Shown: one piece after another, positions 24,873 through 33,505 of the stretch | Layout: each line of letters opens with the position of its first letter | Position numbering within the stretch: the stretch's first letter is position 1 | Source of the DNA: Hoeflea_A sp963921345 | Lineage (GTDB): Bacteria > Pseudomonadota > Alphaproteobacteria > Rhizobiales > Rhizobiaceae | Direction of reading: 5' to 3' | DNA: 64,000 nucleotides | Assembly: GCA_963921345.3 (NCBI GenBank) | Contig: CAWUFE020000006.1 | Location: 186,001 to 250,000, forward strand | Position numbers and translations under genes: made by a program | Notes under the pieces: model-generated | Database searches by the model: none | Told to the model about the DNA's origin: nothing | What the model saw: only the letters and a program-made list of their open reading frames with translations

Positions 24873-26312
24873 TTAATCCCTGCCGTGATGGATCACGGTC
24901 GTCTTCGCCTCGGTAAAATTCATCCAGCTGTGGTAGCCGCCCTCGCGTCCGATGCCGGACGCCTTGAAGCCGCCGAAGGGCGCGTTGAGTTCGCGCATGA
25001 AGGGCGCGTTGATGACCATCGTGCCGGTACGCACGCGACGCGCGACCCGCATGGCGCGGCCCAGATCCCGTGTCCACAGATAGCCGGACAGCCCATAGGA
25101 ACTGTCATTGGCGAGCGCCACCGCTTGCGCTTCGTCCGTAAAGGTCGTCAGCGCAGCAACCGGACCGAACACCTCCTCGCGCCAGATGCGGCTTTGCCGG
25201 GAGGCAATCGCGATCGCGCCGGGACGCACGAAGAACCCGTCGGCGAGTTCCGGCGCGGATCCGCCGCACAGGATGCGGTCGCCAGCCGTTTCGGCATCCT
25301 CGAAGAACTTCAGGACACGGTCCCGGTGGGCTTTCGTCACCATCGGACCGACGGCGACACCTTCGTCGCGCGGGTCACCGACCGACAGGGCCTGCGCCCG
25401 CTCGACAAAGCGTTCGATGAACATCTCGGCAATGCCCTCCTGAACGAGGATCCGCGACCCGGCGAGACAGGCCTCGCCGTTGGAAGAATAGATGGAGGTC
25501 AGCGCTCCCTCCAGCGCGGCGTCCATGTCGGCATCTTCGAATACGATCGTCGCCGATTTGCCGCCCAGCTCCATGACGCACGGCACATGCCGGCGCGCCG
25601 CCGCTTCTGCCACCGCGCGCCCGCCGACCGACCCGCCGGTGAAGGAGATCATGGCGACATCGGGCGCCTCGGCCAGCGCCGCCCCGGTCGAGGCGCCGCG
25701 GCCGTTGACGACATTGAGCACGCCATCGGGAAGTCCGGCGCCGTGGACCAGGTCGGCCAGATGCCGGGCGACAAACGGCGTTTCCTCGGACGGCTTCAGC
25801 ACCACCGAATTGCCCGCCGCCAGCGCCGGCGCCAGCTTGATCGCGCTCAGCGTCACCGGCACGTTCCACGGCGAAAACAGCGCGCAGACGCCGATCGGCT
25901 CGCGATTGATCAGCGTGGTCGCGCTTTCGAGCTGCCGAAAGGTCTCTCCGCCCTCGCGCGAGAGAAAATCGGCGAAATAGTCGAACCAGGCCGCAGCGCC
26001 CATGATCTGGCCTCGCACGCCGTCCGGCGTCATCCCGCCTTCGCTGACCTGCAGGTCGACCAGCGTGGCGGCATCGTCGCGGATGGCCCCGGCGGCGGCG
26101 CGCAGAACCGCCTGGCGCTCGCGAAGTGGCGCATCGGCCCAGGCGCCGGATGCAAAACTCCGGGCAGCCGCTGCGACGGCATCGGCGACCTGGTTTTCCG
26201 TAGCCTCCGTGAAACCGGCGATTGCCAGGCCGGTGGCCGGGTCTATATCGTCGAGCCTGGGACCGTCGCCCTTCACGGGTCTGCCGTCGATGAGATGAGT
26301 GATTTCGGTCAC
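24873..26312 (-). CDS. NAD(P)-dependent aldehyde dehydrogenase
   Basis: The 479-residue enzyme starts with GTG overlapping the stop of the acyl-CoA synthetase (GTGA). The aldehyde dehydrogenase signatures are FSPWNVP, KPSEETP, FTGGSVGG, catalytic Glu in MELGGKSA and catalytic Cys in NGEACLAGSR. The C-terminal ELNAPFGGFKASGIGREGG is typical of the HpaE/betaine-aldehyde type. It should oxidise an aldehyde to an acid that the neighbouring ADP-forming synthetase could activate to a CoA ester. The substrate is not defined. Confidence 0.93.
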   Translation of the reverse strand: MTEITHLIDGRPVKGDGPRLDDIDPATGLAIAGFTEATENQVADAVAAAARSFASGAWADAPLRERQAVLRAAAGAIRDDAATLVDLQVSEGGMTPDGVRGQIMGAAAWFDYFADFLSREGGETFRQLESATTLINREPIGVCALFSPWNVPVTLSAIKLAPALAAGNSVVLKPSEETPFVARHLADLVHGAGLPDGVLNVVNGRGASTGAALAEAPDVAMISFTGGSVGGRAVAEAAARRHVPCVMELGGKSATIVFEDADMDAALEGALTSIYSSNGEACLAGSRILVQEGIAEMFIERFVERAQALSVGDPRDEGVAVGPMVTKAHRDRVLKFFEDAETAGDRILCGGSAPELADGFFVRPGAIAIASRQSRIWREEVFGPVAALTTFTDEAQAVALANDSSYGLSGYLWTRDLGRAMRVARRVRTGTMVINAPFMRELNAPFGGFKASGIGREGGYHSWMNFTEAKTTVIHHGRD

Positions 26313-28387
26313 GCGTGCGTTTCCCCCGATGCAACGACCAGATCGACCCCCACCGCGCCACGCGGCGTGACGATCAGCGGGTTGATCTCCAGCGACGGCA
26401 ATTGCGCAGCGACCTCGGACAGAGCCACCAAAGAGGCCACGAGGGCTGCCCGGTCGACCGCCGGCGAGCCGCGCCAGCCGTCGAGCATCCTGGCTGCGCG
26501 GACTTTCGATATCATCCGGTGCGCTTCATCCTGCGTGATCGGAGCCTTGGCATAAACGACGTCGTCGAACAGCTCGCAGTCGACGCCGCCCGATCCGAGC
26601 AGGACCAGCGGACCGAAATGCGGATCGGCGCGCGTGCCCAGCAACATCTCGACACCGCGGATCATCGGCTCCGCGCGGATATGCAGACCAGGATAAGTCG
26701 ATCCGTGGCGCGTTACCGCCTCCGCGAGGCCGGTAAAGGCAGCGCTTACGGCCTCTGGCGTTTGAAGTTCCACGCGAACTCCGTCGAGTTCGGTTTTGTG
26801 CTGCAGATCCGGTGCCGCCAACTTGAGAACCATGCCGCCAAAGCGCTGGAGCTCAGCTTTGGCTTCGGCCTCGCTCGCGACCGGCGTTCCGGAGACCATT
26901 GCTATGCCGGCTTCCCGCAGCACAAGATCGACCTCCGCCGTCGGCGTTTCGGGAACAGAAAGGACCCGGTGCGGTTTGTCGAACGCCTGTCCGGCGGCGA
27001 CCAGCTTGGCGACCGCTTCCGTAGCGATGGTCGGATCGTCAAAGACGGCAACGCCCGACTGCACCAGCGCCTTGCGGTCCTCGGCGTGAAAATTGCCGGC
27101 GATGGCGACCAGCTCGTCGGGGTGGTTTTCCCGAAGGCTCAGGAGCCGCGGCATGATCGCACCTCGGGTTCGCGGCACCAGCGGAACGTGGCTGATATAG
27201 CCGAGCATGGTCGCCAGGCCGCGCTCCGTGCCCCATTTCAGGTGGCCGCCGGTGATGGCCATGTTGCTCATCGACGGCGCGGAAATGTCGATCGGGTTGC
27301 GGTCGTTGACGAACGAATTGGCAGCCTTCAGGTCGGCCAGCGCTGCACTGTCGTAGTCCGGGAGCTCCAACCCGCCCTTGGCGGCGGCATCGGAGATCAT
27401 GACGGCGCCGCCGCCGGAGACGGACACCGCGGCAACCTGGTTGGTTTTCGGAATGACACCGGCATTGCAGGCGGCGACCAGATCGATCAGCTCGTTGACC
27501 GACCCGGCGCGAAGCACGCCGAACTGGGCGAACACGTCGTCGACCAGCCGGTCCTCGACATACATGGAAGCCGTGTGGCCAGCCGCTGCCGTTCCCCCGA
27601 GCGGCGTGGTTCCGACCTTGAGGATCGCCACCGGCTTCTGCGCCTGGCGCGCCTTTTCCAGCGCCTGCACCAGCTTCAGGCCGCGCGAGGCGTCTTCCAT
27701 GTAGACGGCGATCGTCCGGGTCGCCGGATCGTCGGCGTAATAGGCGATCGCATCGGCGACATCGATGTCGGCCTGGTTGCCCGTCGAGATCCAGTTGGCG
27801 AGCCCCAGCCCCCGGTCGCGCAGCTGCGCGAAGATCTGGATGCCCACCGCGCCGGACTGGCTGGCAACCGAGACCGTGCCGACATCCGGCCAGCCATGGC
27901 CGTCATGATGCTCGGGCGCGGCGGTGAAACTGGCGACGAAGCCCGAGGCGAGCGAAATCACGCCCATGCAGTTGGGTCCGATCAGGCGCATGTCGCAGGC
28001 CTGGGCGATCTTCAGCAGTTCGTCCTGTCGGGCCGGACCGTCGCCGCCGGCCTCGGCGAACTGGGCGCCATAGACGATGGCCACGCCGCAGCCCTTGCGC
28101 CCGGCGGCGATCAGATTGTCGCGAACCTGCGCCGCGGGAACGGCGATGACCGCGATCTCCGGCACTTCCGGCAGGTCGGCAATGCTCGAATAGGCTTCGA
28201 CGCCCTGGACGATGCCATTTTTGGCATTGATCGGATAAAGGCGGCCGCCATAGCCCCGCTCCAGGCAGAATTTAAGCGCCCGGCCGCCGAACTTCATGGG
28301 ATCCGTAGATGCGCCGATGATGGCCGCGCTGCGGGGCGCGAAGCACATTCTCAGCTTGGAATACTCGTTTTCATCCAGGGTCCACAT
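26309..28387 (-). CDS. Acetate-CoA-ligase (ADP-forming)-type acyl-CoA synthetase, fused subunits
   Basis: The 692-residue protein starts at ATG 28387. It combines a CoA-binding Rossmann domain (RSAAIIGASTDPMKFGG), a succinyl-CoA-ligase-like flavodoxin part with the phospho-His in AAGHTASMY (near residue 270), and a C-terminal ATP-grasp domain (about 470-692; ending LEINPLIVTPRGAVGVDLV). This is the single-chain ADP-forming acyl-CoA synthetase. The reaction is reversible and gives ATP when run toward the free acid. It follows the HTH protein by 10 bp and precedes the aldehyde dehydrogenase. Confidence 0.9.
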   Translation of the reverse strand: MWTLDENEYSKLRMCFAPRSAAIIGASTDPMKFGGRALKFCLERGYGGRLYPINAKNGIVQGVEAYSSIADLPEVPEIAVIAVPAAQVRDNLIAAGRKGCGVAIVYGAQFAEAGGDGPARQDELLKIAQACDMRLIGPNCMGVISLASGFVASFTAAPEHHDGHGWPDVGTVSVASQSGAVGIQIFAQLRDRGLGLANWISTGNQADIDVADAIAYYADDPATRTIAVYMEDASRGLKLVQALEKARQAQKPVAILKVGTTPLGGTAAAGHTASMYVEDRLVDDVFAQFGVLRAGSVNELIDLVAACNAGVIPKTNQVAAVSVSGGGAVMISDAAAKGGLELPDYDSAALADLKAANSFVNDRNPIDISAPSMSNMAITGGHLKWGTERGLATMLGYISHVPLVPRTRGAIMPRLLSLRENHPDELVAIAGNFHAEDRKALVQSGVAVFDDPTIATEAVAKLVAAGQAFDKPHRVLSVPETPTAEVDLVLREAGIAMVSGTPVASEAEAKAELQRFGGMVLKLAAPDLQHKTELDGVRVELQTPEAVSAAFTGLAEAVTRHGSTYPGLHIRAEPMIRGVEMLLGTRADPHFGPLVLLGSGGVDCELFDDVVYAKAPITQDEAHRMISKVRAARMLDGWRGSPAVDRAALVASLVALSEVAAQLPSLEINPLIVTPRGAVGVDLVVASGETHA

Positions 28388-28397
28388 CAATTCGGCG

Positions 28398-29825
28398 TCA
28401 CTCGTCCTGTTGTTTGCGGGTCACCGAGAAGGTCTCGTTGACGAACCACAGCCCGCCATATTCGCGCAGAACGTCGGCGGTGATGTCCATGTGGCGAGAG
28501 CCCTCGGCCATTGCGGCCTGTGCCAGTTCTTCCCTTATCTGCGCGAAATAGACGGCATTGCTCCAGGCGCCCTGCGGAGACAGGTTGCGTTCCTCGTTGC
28601 CCTTCAGAGTCGGCAGGGTGTGCATGTCGAAGCGGAAAAGCGACCGCGCGTCGGTCAGCCCGCTGAGCGTCATGTCCTTCAACTCGTCGCGCATGGATTT
28701 GCGCAGGGCGGAGATGATGTCGTGGCGCGACACGCAGCGCAGCGGCTGATCCGGCCACACCCGCCGGACGATTTCGTGCGCGGGATCCTCGCCCAGCGAC
28801 TGCACGACCTTCATCTGGCCGCCGGGCGCCAGGTGACGGATAACCGGCGCCAGGATGTAGTCGATCCGGAACTTCATCGTGTGGCTGTGCAGATAGGGGT
28901 GGTTCAGGAAGCAGTAGTCGAATTGCAGGTCGTCGCCGTTTTCCTGCGGCACCAGGTCGCCCAGCGCCTCGCGCATGTCGGCGCGGCAGATGGTCACGAC
29001 GCTCGGCCTTGCATAGACGGGAAAATCGTCTTCGCCGCGGAACACCGTCCATTCCTGCGCCAGGTCTCCGAACAGTTCGGCCACCTGCTGTTGATAGTCG
29101 TAGCTGTATTCCCCGTGCAGCTCGACATCGCGCCAGACGATGTCGCCCGGCCCTTCCAGGGCGGTCTTCTTCAGATGCACGGCTTCGCGCGTATAGAGGT
29201 TGGTCAGCACCAGCACCGTCATCGGATGCTCCGACAGCCGGTCGACCATGCGGCCCATCGTGTTGCGCAGGTCTTCGAGACCCCAGCCCTTGATCACCAC
29301 CTGGATGGGCATGTCGGGGTGCTTCGCATGCAACGCGCGCAGCACCCGGGTCAGCGTGATGCCGCTGTCCATCGGCGAATAGAAGATGCGGATGCCCTCG
29401 GGCCTGGGCAACAACTTCATGATGTCGCCGGTCATCACATCGGCCTGGACCCAGGAGACATTGGTGGTCGCTGCGAACATGTGAAAGCGGTATCGCTGTT
29501 CGTGCAGGTCGAAGCTGCCCGGTGTGCGGATGGAGGTCTGCTGATTGACCAGCTCCGACATCGTGTAGGAGTTGGATTCCTCCTTTTTCCGCCGCGGCCG
29601 GCCGCGCAGCGCGACTTCGCCGCGCTCCGCCCTGTCGATGAAATCCTGAACCCGTTGAAAGGTCTCGCGCTCGATCCAACTGCCGCTGCTGATGCGCCGT
29701 ACGAACTTGCCGTCATTGACCGCCAGCCGGCCGAAGGTCGAAACGGCGATGCCGTGCTTCTCGCAAAACGCGTGAATGGTTTCGACGAGGCCCTTCGTGT
29801 CCTGTTTGGTGATTGGTGCAATCAC
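28398..29825 (-). CDS. HTH-bearing protein of unknown function, candidate regulator
   Basis: GTG at 29825 after GGGAGA is preferred; a longer frame to 29972 overlaps ridA. The 475-residue product has an N-terminal part (about residues 1-65: GIAVSTFGRLAVNDGKFVR, then SSGSWIERETFQRVQDFI) that looks like a compact helix-turn-helix. A basic linker RGRPRRKKEE follows. The rest is about 380 residues of alternating alpha/beta pattern with APGGQMKVVQSLGEDPA near the middle, suggestive of a methyltransferase-like fold but without a clear SAM glycine motif. It is second in the ridA operon. Confidence 0.65.
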   Translation of the reverse strand: MIAPITKQDTKGLVETIHAFCEKHGIAVSTFGRLAVNDGKFVRRISSGSWIERETFQRVQDFIDRAERGEVALRGRPRRKKEESNSYTMSELVNQQTSIRTPGSFDLHEQRYRFHMFAATTNVSWVQADVMTGDIMKLLPRPEGIRIFYSPMDSGITLTRVLRALHAKHPDMPIQVVIKGWGLEDLRNTMGRMVDRLSEHPMTVLVLTNLYTREAVHLKKTALEGPGDIVWRDVELHGEYSYDYQQQVAELFGDLAQEWTVFRGEDDFPVYARPSVVTICRADMREALGDLVPQENGDDLQFDYCFLNHPYLHSHTMKFRIDYILAPVIRHLAPGGQMKVVQSLGEDPAHEIVRRVWPDQPLRCVSRHDIISALRKSMRDELKDMTLSGLTDARSLFRFDMHTLPTLKGNEERNLSPQGAWSNAVYFAQIREELAQAAMAEGSRHMDITADVLREYGGLWFVNETFSVTRKQQDE

Positions 29826-29889
29826 TCGACTGTCTCCCTGGAAACCGTTCCGCGGGTTTTCCGCCGCAGGTTTCCGGATGTCAACGCCT

Positions 29890-30366
29890 TCAGTCACGGA
29901 TGAGAAAGGTCCCTTCAATTTCGACGGGCTGCCGGTCGACCAGTCCGTCGACCCCCACCGACGACCGCGCATGGCAGCCGACCTCCGGGCCGAACACCTC
30001 GAAAAACAGGTCGCTCGCGCCGTTGAGGACGCGGTTCTGGCGTTCGAAATCCGGATGGGCGTTGATCATGCCGAGGATTTTCACCACCCGCTCGACCCTG
30101 TCCAGATCGCCGATATGGTGCTTGACGGTAGCGATCATCTTGATCGCCAGCGAGCGTGCGGTCGCGTAAGCCTGCTCCTCGGTGATGTCGAGGTCGACCT
30201 TGCCGCGCCGCTCGACCGTCTCGTCCTCCAGCAGCGCCGCTCCGTGGCCCGACACGTAGAGCGTGTTGCCCACCAGCACCGCTGAAGTGCGGTTCGGGCT
30301 GGGCAACTCAAGCGGCGGCGGCAGTTCTATGCCCATGTCTTTCAGTTTGGATTCGACGCGTCCCAC
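29890..30366 (-). CDS. RidA/YjgF-family protein
   Basis: The 158-residue product fits the longer RidA-like branch: NTLYVSGHGA, VERVVKILGMINAHPDFERQ and GCHARSSVGVDGLV. The Arg in HARSSVG is the conserved imine-binding position. RidA proteins hydrolyse reactive enamine/imine intermediates; members in catabolic operons may act on pathway imines. It is the first gene of the leftward operon, starting 54 bp from the GCCCACTA site at 30420, with GGAGGA a little upstream of ATG 30366. Confidence 0.88.
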   Translation of the reverse strand: MGRVESKLKDMGIELPPPLELPSPNRTSAVLVGNTLYVSGHGAALLEDETVERRGKVDLDITEEQAYATARSLAIKMIATVKHHIGDLDRVERVVKILGMINAHPDFERQNRVLNGASDLFFEVFGPEVGCHARSSVGVDGLVDRQPVEIEGTFLIRD

Positions 30367-30419
30367 GGGTGTCCTCCGGTGCTTCCGAAAGGTGATTTGA
30401 AAAAAACTCTTGTCAATCT

Positions 30420-30440
30420 GCCCATTTTCTGCCCACTAGT
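30420..30440. promoter_or_regulatory. GCCCACTA tandem-repeat operator, site 3 (divergent)
   Basis: GCCCATTT (30420-30427) and GCCCACTA (30431-30438) repeat with the same 11-bp period, followed by GT as in two other sites. The first copy has two changes. It lies between ridA (leftward) and the LigM-like gene (rightward), so it can control both operons. The promoter elements seen at sites 1, 2 and 4 are weaker here. Confidence 0.65.
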
Positions 30441-30493
30441 AAAGGAGGTAATTTGAAATTGGCTCTCAGGCGGTGAGAAAGGGGAGATTGGCC

Positions 30494-31849
30494 ATGAACC
30501 TCGAGGACAAGATCCGGGCGGCCGGCAACCCGGTCGATATGCTGCGCAATGCCCCGGCGGGGCCCTATCAGTTCCCGATCAAGGCCGAATTCTCCAACTG
30601 GCGCGACGAACAGGAGGCCTGGCGCAACGGCGCGGTTCTGTTCGACCAGTCGTTCCACATGACCGACCACACCATCGAGGGCCCCGATGTGAAGCGGCTC
30701 CTGGAGAACCTGGCGGTCAACTCCATGAGCAACTTCCGCAAGGACGTCGCCAAGCAGGTCGTGTTCTGCAACCACGACGGCTACGTGATCGGCGATGCGA
30801 TCATGTTCATCCTCGAAGACGACAAGGTGAACATCGTCAACAAGCCGATCAATCGCGACTGGGTGCAGTTCAACATCGAAACCGGCGACTACGACGTCGA
30901 GGCCATCACCGACGACCGGGCGCTCGACAACAAGGGCCGGCGTCTCGGTTACCGGTTCGAGGTCCAGGGACCGAACGCCAATGCCATTCTCGAGAAGCTC
31001 AATGGCGGGCCGCTCGACGGCTTCAAGTTCTTCGGCATGGGCACCGTCACCATCGCCGGGCGAACCGTGCGGGCCCTGCGCCACGGCATGGCCGGAGCCG
31101 TTGGGCTGGAGCTGTTCGGTCCGTTCGACGACTACGACCGAATCCGCGATGCCATCATGGAGGCCGGCAACGGCATGGGTCTGCTTGCCGCCGGCTCGAA
31201 GACCTATTCGACGGTTGCCCACGAAAGCGGCTGGTTCCCGTCGCCGCTGCCGGCGGTCTATAGCGGCGAGCGCATGAAGCCGTTCCGCGAATGGCTTGGC
31301 GCCGACAGCTTCATGGCCAATCTGTCGCTTGGCGGATCGATGGTCAGCGACAATGTCGAGGACTACTACCTGAGCCCTTACGACCTCGGTTACGGCCATA
31401 TCGTCAAGTTCGACCACGACTTCATCGGCCGGGCGGCGCTGACGGCCTTGCGCGACAAGCCGCACCGCCACAAGCGAACGCTGCGCTGGAGCAAGGATGA
31501 CGTGGTGCGGGTCTTCGCCTCGATGTTCAACGAGGGTGAACGGTTCAAGTTCCTCGACATGCCGGCTTCCCACTACGCCACATGTCCCTATGACCTGGTG
31601 AGTCGGGACGGCCGGCCCGTCGGCCTGTCCCACTATCCGGTCTATACATCGAACGTGCGCGGCTGGATCTCGCTGGCGCTGCTGGACGAAGCGGCGGCCG
31701 ATCCGGGGACCGAGGTTTCGCTGACCTGGGGCGAGCCCGAAGGCGGCTCGGCCAAGCCTTCGGTCGAGCGCCATGTCCAGACCGAGATCGCCTGCACCGT
31801 GGAACCCTGTCCGATCTCGGTTACCGCCCGGGAAACCTACAGACGATAG
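30494..31849 (+). CDS. LigM/DesA-like tetrahydrofolate-dependent O-demethylase (GcvT family)
   Basis: ATG 30494 follows GGGGAGA. The 451-residue protein matches the aromatic O-demethylase branch of the GcvT fold from end to end. Visible parts are GNPVDMLRNAP, EFSNWRDEQEAWRNGAVLFDQS, LRHGMAGAVGLELFGP, ESGWFPSPLPAVYSG, PYDLGYGHIVKFDHDFIGR and the closing VTARETY. LigM and DesA move a methyl group from vanillate or syringate to tetrahydrofolate. This protein probably demethylates a methoxylated or other methyl-donor compound brought in by the downstream TRAP system. The exact substrate is open. Confidence 0.85.
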   Translation: MNLEDKIRAAGNPVDMLRNAPAGPYQFPIKAEFSNWRDEQEAWRNGAVLFDQSFHMTDHTIEGPDVKRLLENLAVNSMSNFRKDVAKQVVFCNHDGYVIGDAIMFILEDDKVNIVNKPINRDWVQFNIETGDYDVEAITDDRALDNKGRRLGYRFEVQGPNANAILEKLNGGPLDGFKFFGMGTVTIAGRTVRALRHGMAGAVGLELFGPFDDYDRIRDAIMEAGNGMGLLAAGSKTYSTVAHESGWFPSPLPAVYSGERMKPFREWLGADSFMANLSLGGSMVSDNVEDYYLSPYDLGYGHIVKFDHDFIGRAALTALRDKPHRHKRTLRWSKDDVVRVFASMFNEGERFKFLDMPASHYATCPYDLVSRDGRPVGLSHYPVYTSNVRGWISLALLDEAAADPGTEVSLTWGEPEGGSAKPSVERHVQTEIACTVEPCPISVTARETYRR

Positions 31850-31859
31850 CGACCTTGGC

Positions 31860-31884
31860 AGCCCGGCTGGCCGTCGGCCGGGCT
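31860..31884 (+). other. Intercistronic hairpin before the second dctP
   Basis: AGCCCGGC (31860-31867) pairs perfectly with GCCGGGCT (31877-31884) around a 9-base loop, 10 bp after the demethylase stop. No U-run follows. It may limit read-through or protect the demethylase message. Confidence 0.6.
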
Positions 31885-31945
31885 CTGCTCACTCACCGAA
31901 CGACGGCAAACAAGCATCTCGCCGATGCCCAAAAGGGAGGATGAA

Positions 31946-32947
31946 ATGTCCGGATTCAATAGACTTGCATCAACCGTGACGATCGCGGCGGCGCTTGCAC
32001 TGACTGTCGGCGCCAGCAGCGCCGAGACACTACGGCTGGTCACCAACTGGGATACCGGGTCCTATTCGGTCGCGCGCACGCTGAAATTCGTCGAGGATTT
32101 CAATGCCAGCGACGCCGCCAAGGCCGCCGACATCCAGATTTCCTATGTCGGCGGACCCGAGGTGACGCCCGCCACCGAACAGCTCACCGGCCTGACCAAC
32201 GGTGTCTTCGACATGCTGTTCGGCGCCGCCGGCTACTACGTCGGCACGGTGCCGGAATCCTATGCCATCTACGGCACGTCGATCACGCCCATGGAGGCAC
32301 GCGAAACCGGAGCCACCGAGCTTCTCGACAGGATCTACAGCGAAAAGGCCAATGCCCATGTGCTCGGCTGGGTCGCCGCCGGCGTCGGCTATCACATCTG
32401 GCTGCGCGACGAGCCCAAGCTCGACGACAAGGGCCTGCCGGTGCTCGACAACGTCAAGATCCGTTCGTCTGGCTTCTATAACGCCTGGCTCGGTAACTAC
32501 GGTGCCACGACCGTGACCGTCCCAGCGCCCGATATCTACAATTCGCTGGAGCGCGGAGTCGTCGACGGCGCCGCCTGGCCCGGTCTCGGCATTACCGATT
32601 ACGGCTTCGAAAAATTCATCGGCTACCGCATCGACCCGCCGGTCTGGCAGTTCGACAACCTGCTGTGGATCAACAAGGACAGGTGGGAGTCGCTGAACGA
32701 TGCCCAGCGCGCGGCGCTGAGCGAAGCCGTCAAGGCATACGAACCCGTCGCCCATGAATATTATCGCGGCCTTGCCAAGGAGGAACGCGCCAAGGTCGAG
32801 GCCTCCGGTGTGAAGTCCTTCACCCTGAGCCCGGAAGCGGAAGCCGCCTATGTCGACCATGCCAAATCGGTGCACTGGGACCAGGTCAAGGCCAAGGCGC
32901 CCGACAATTACGATGCGCTTCGGGCGGTGATGCCGCCGACGAAATAG
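31946..32947 (+). CDS. dctP: TRAP transporter substrate-binding protein DctP
   Basis: ATG 31946 is used because GGGAGG lies at 31935-31940; the start at 31925 adds seven charged residues before the signal peptide. The 333-residue protein has a signal peptide of about 27 residues (to GASSAE). DctP features are EQLTGLTNGVFDMLFG, the Arg in DNVKIRSSGFYNAWL and DIYNSLERGVVDGAAWP. This places it in the branch that often binds aromatic or hydroxy acids, though the ligand cannot be read. It heads dctPQM within the demethylase operon. Confidence 0.92.
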   Translation: MSGFNRLASTVTIAAALALTVGASSAETLRLVTNWDTGSYSVARTLKFVEDFNASDAAKAADIQISYVGGPEVTPATEQLTGLTNGVFDMLFGAAGYYVGTVPESYAIYGTSITPMEARETGATELLDRIYSEKANAHVLGWVAAGVGYHIWLRDEPKLDDKGLPVLDNVKIRSSGFYNAWLGNYGATTVTVPAPDIYNSLERGVVDGAAWPGLGITDYGFEKFIGYRIDPPVWQFDNLLWINKDRWESLNDAQRAALSEAVKAYEPVAHEYYRGLAKEERAKVEASGVKSFTLSPEAEAAYVDHAKSVHWDQVKAKAPDNYDALRAVMPPTK

Positions 32948-32953
32948 CAGGCG

Positions 32954-33478
32954 ATGGCACCGCTCATCCGTGCCTACGACCGGCTGATCGTGGTGCTCGC
33001 CCTGGCGGCGAGCATCATGATCGCCGCCGTCTTCGTCATCATCGTCGTCGATGTCAGCATGCGCGCGGCTGGCCTGCGCCCGCCGGTGTTTTCCAGCGCG
33101 GTCTCTGAATACATGCTGATCTACATGACCATGCTGGCGGCGCCCTGGCTGGTGCGCCAGCGCGGCCATGTGCGCATCGACAGCTTCATGACCTATCTGC
33201 CGGCCGCGGCCCGACGAACCATCGAACGGCTGCTGATCGTCTTCTGCATCGGGCTTTGCATTCTGGCGACCTATCTGAGCGCCCGCTTCGCCATCGATTT
33301 CTGGGTCAAGGGAACAATGGATATCCGTTCGATCGAAATCCCCAGATCCCTGCTTTTCGTTCCGCTGACGATCGGCTTCGGGCTGTGCGGCGTCGAGTTC
33401 GCTCGCATGCTGCTTGTCGGAGAAACGCTCGAGGCGCCCGCGGGCGACGACGAAAGCCGGCTCGAGGGCGAGATCTGA
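32954..33478 (+). CDS. dctQ: TRAP transporter small permease DctQ
   Basis: The 174-residue membrane protein has four hydrophobic segments with the DctQ pattern: VFSSAVSEYMLIYMTMLAAPWLVRQ and HVRIDSFMTYLP in the middle, and IPRSLLFVPLTIGFGLCG before the last helix. It begins 6 bp after dctP and ends 27 bp before dctM. With them it forms a sodium-dependent organic-acid importer in the inner membrane. Confidence 0.88.
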   Translation: MAPLIRAYDRLIVVLALAASIMIAAVFVIIVVDVSMRAAGLRPPVFSSAVSEYMLIYMTMLAAPWLVRQRGHVRIDSFMTYLPAAARRTIERLLIVFCIGLCILATYLSARFAIDFWVKGTMDIRSIEIPRSLLFVPLTIGFGLCGVEFARMLLVGETLEAPAGDDESRLEGEI

Positions 33479-33505
33479 TGGTCGGCTGCGAGACCGGAGG
33501 CGGCC

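Noticed and set aside
26315..28441. 708-residue open frame on the plus strand
   Set aside because: It is opposite the ADP-forming acyl-CoA synthetase with its intact motifs; the product is Arg/Asp/Gly-rich without domain features.
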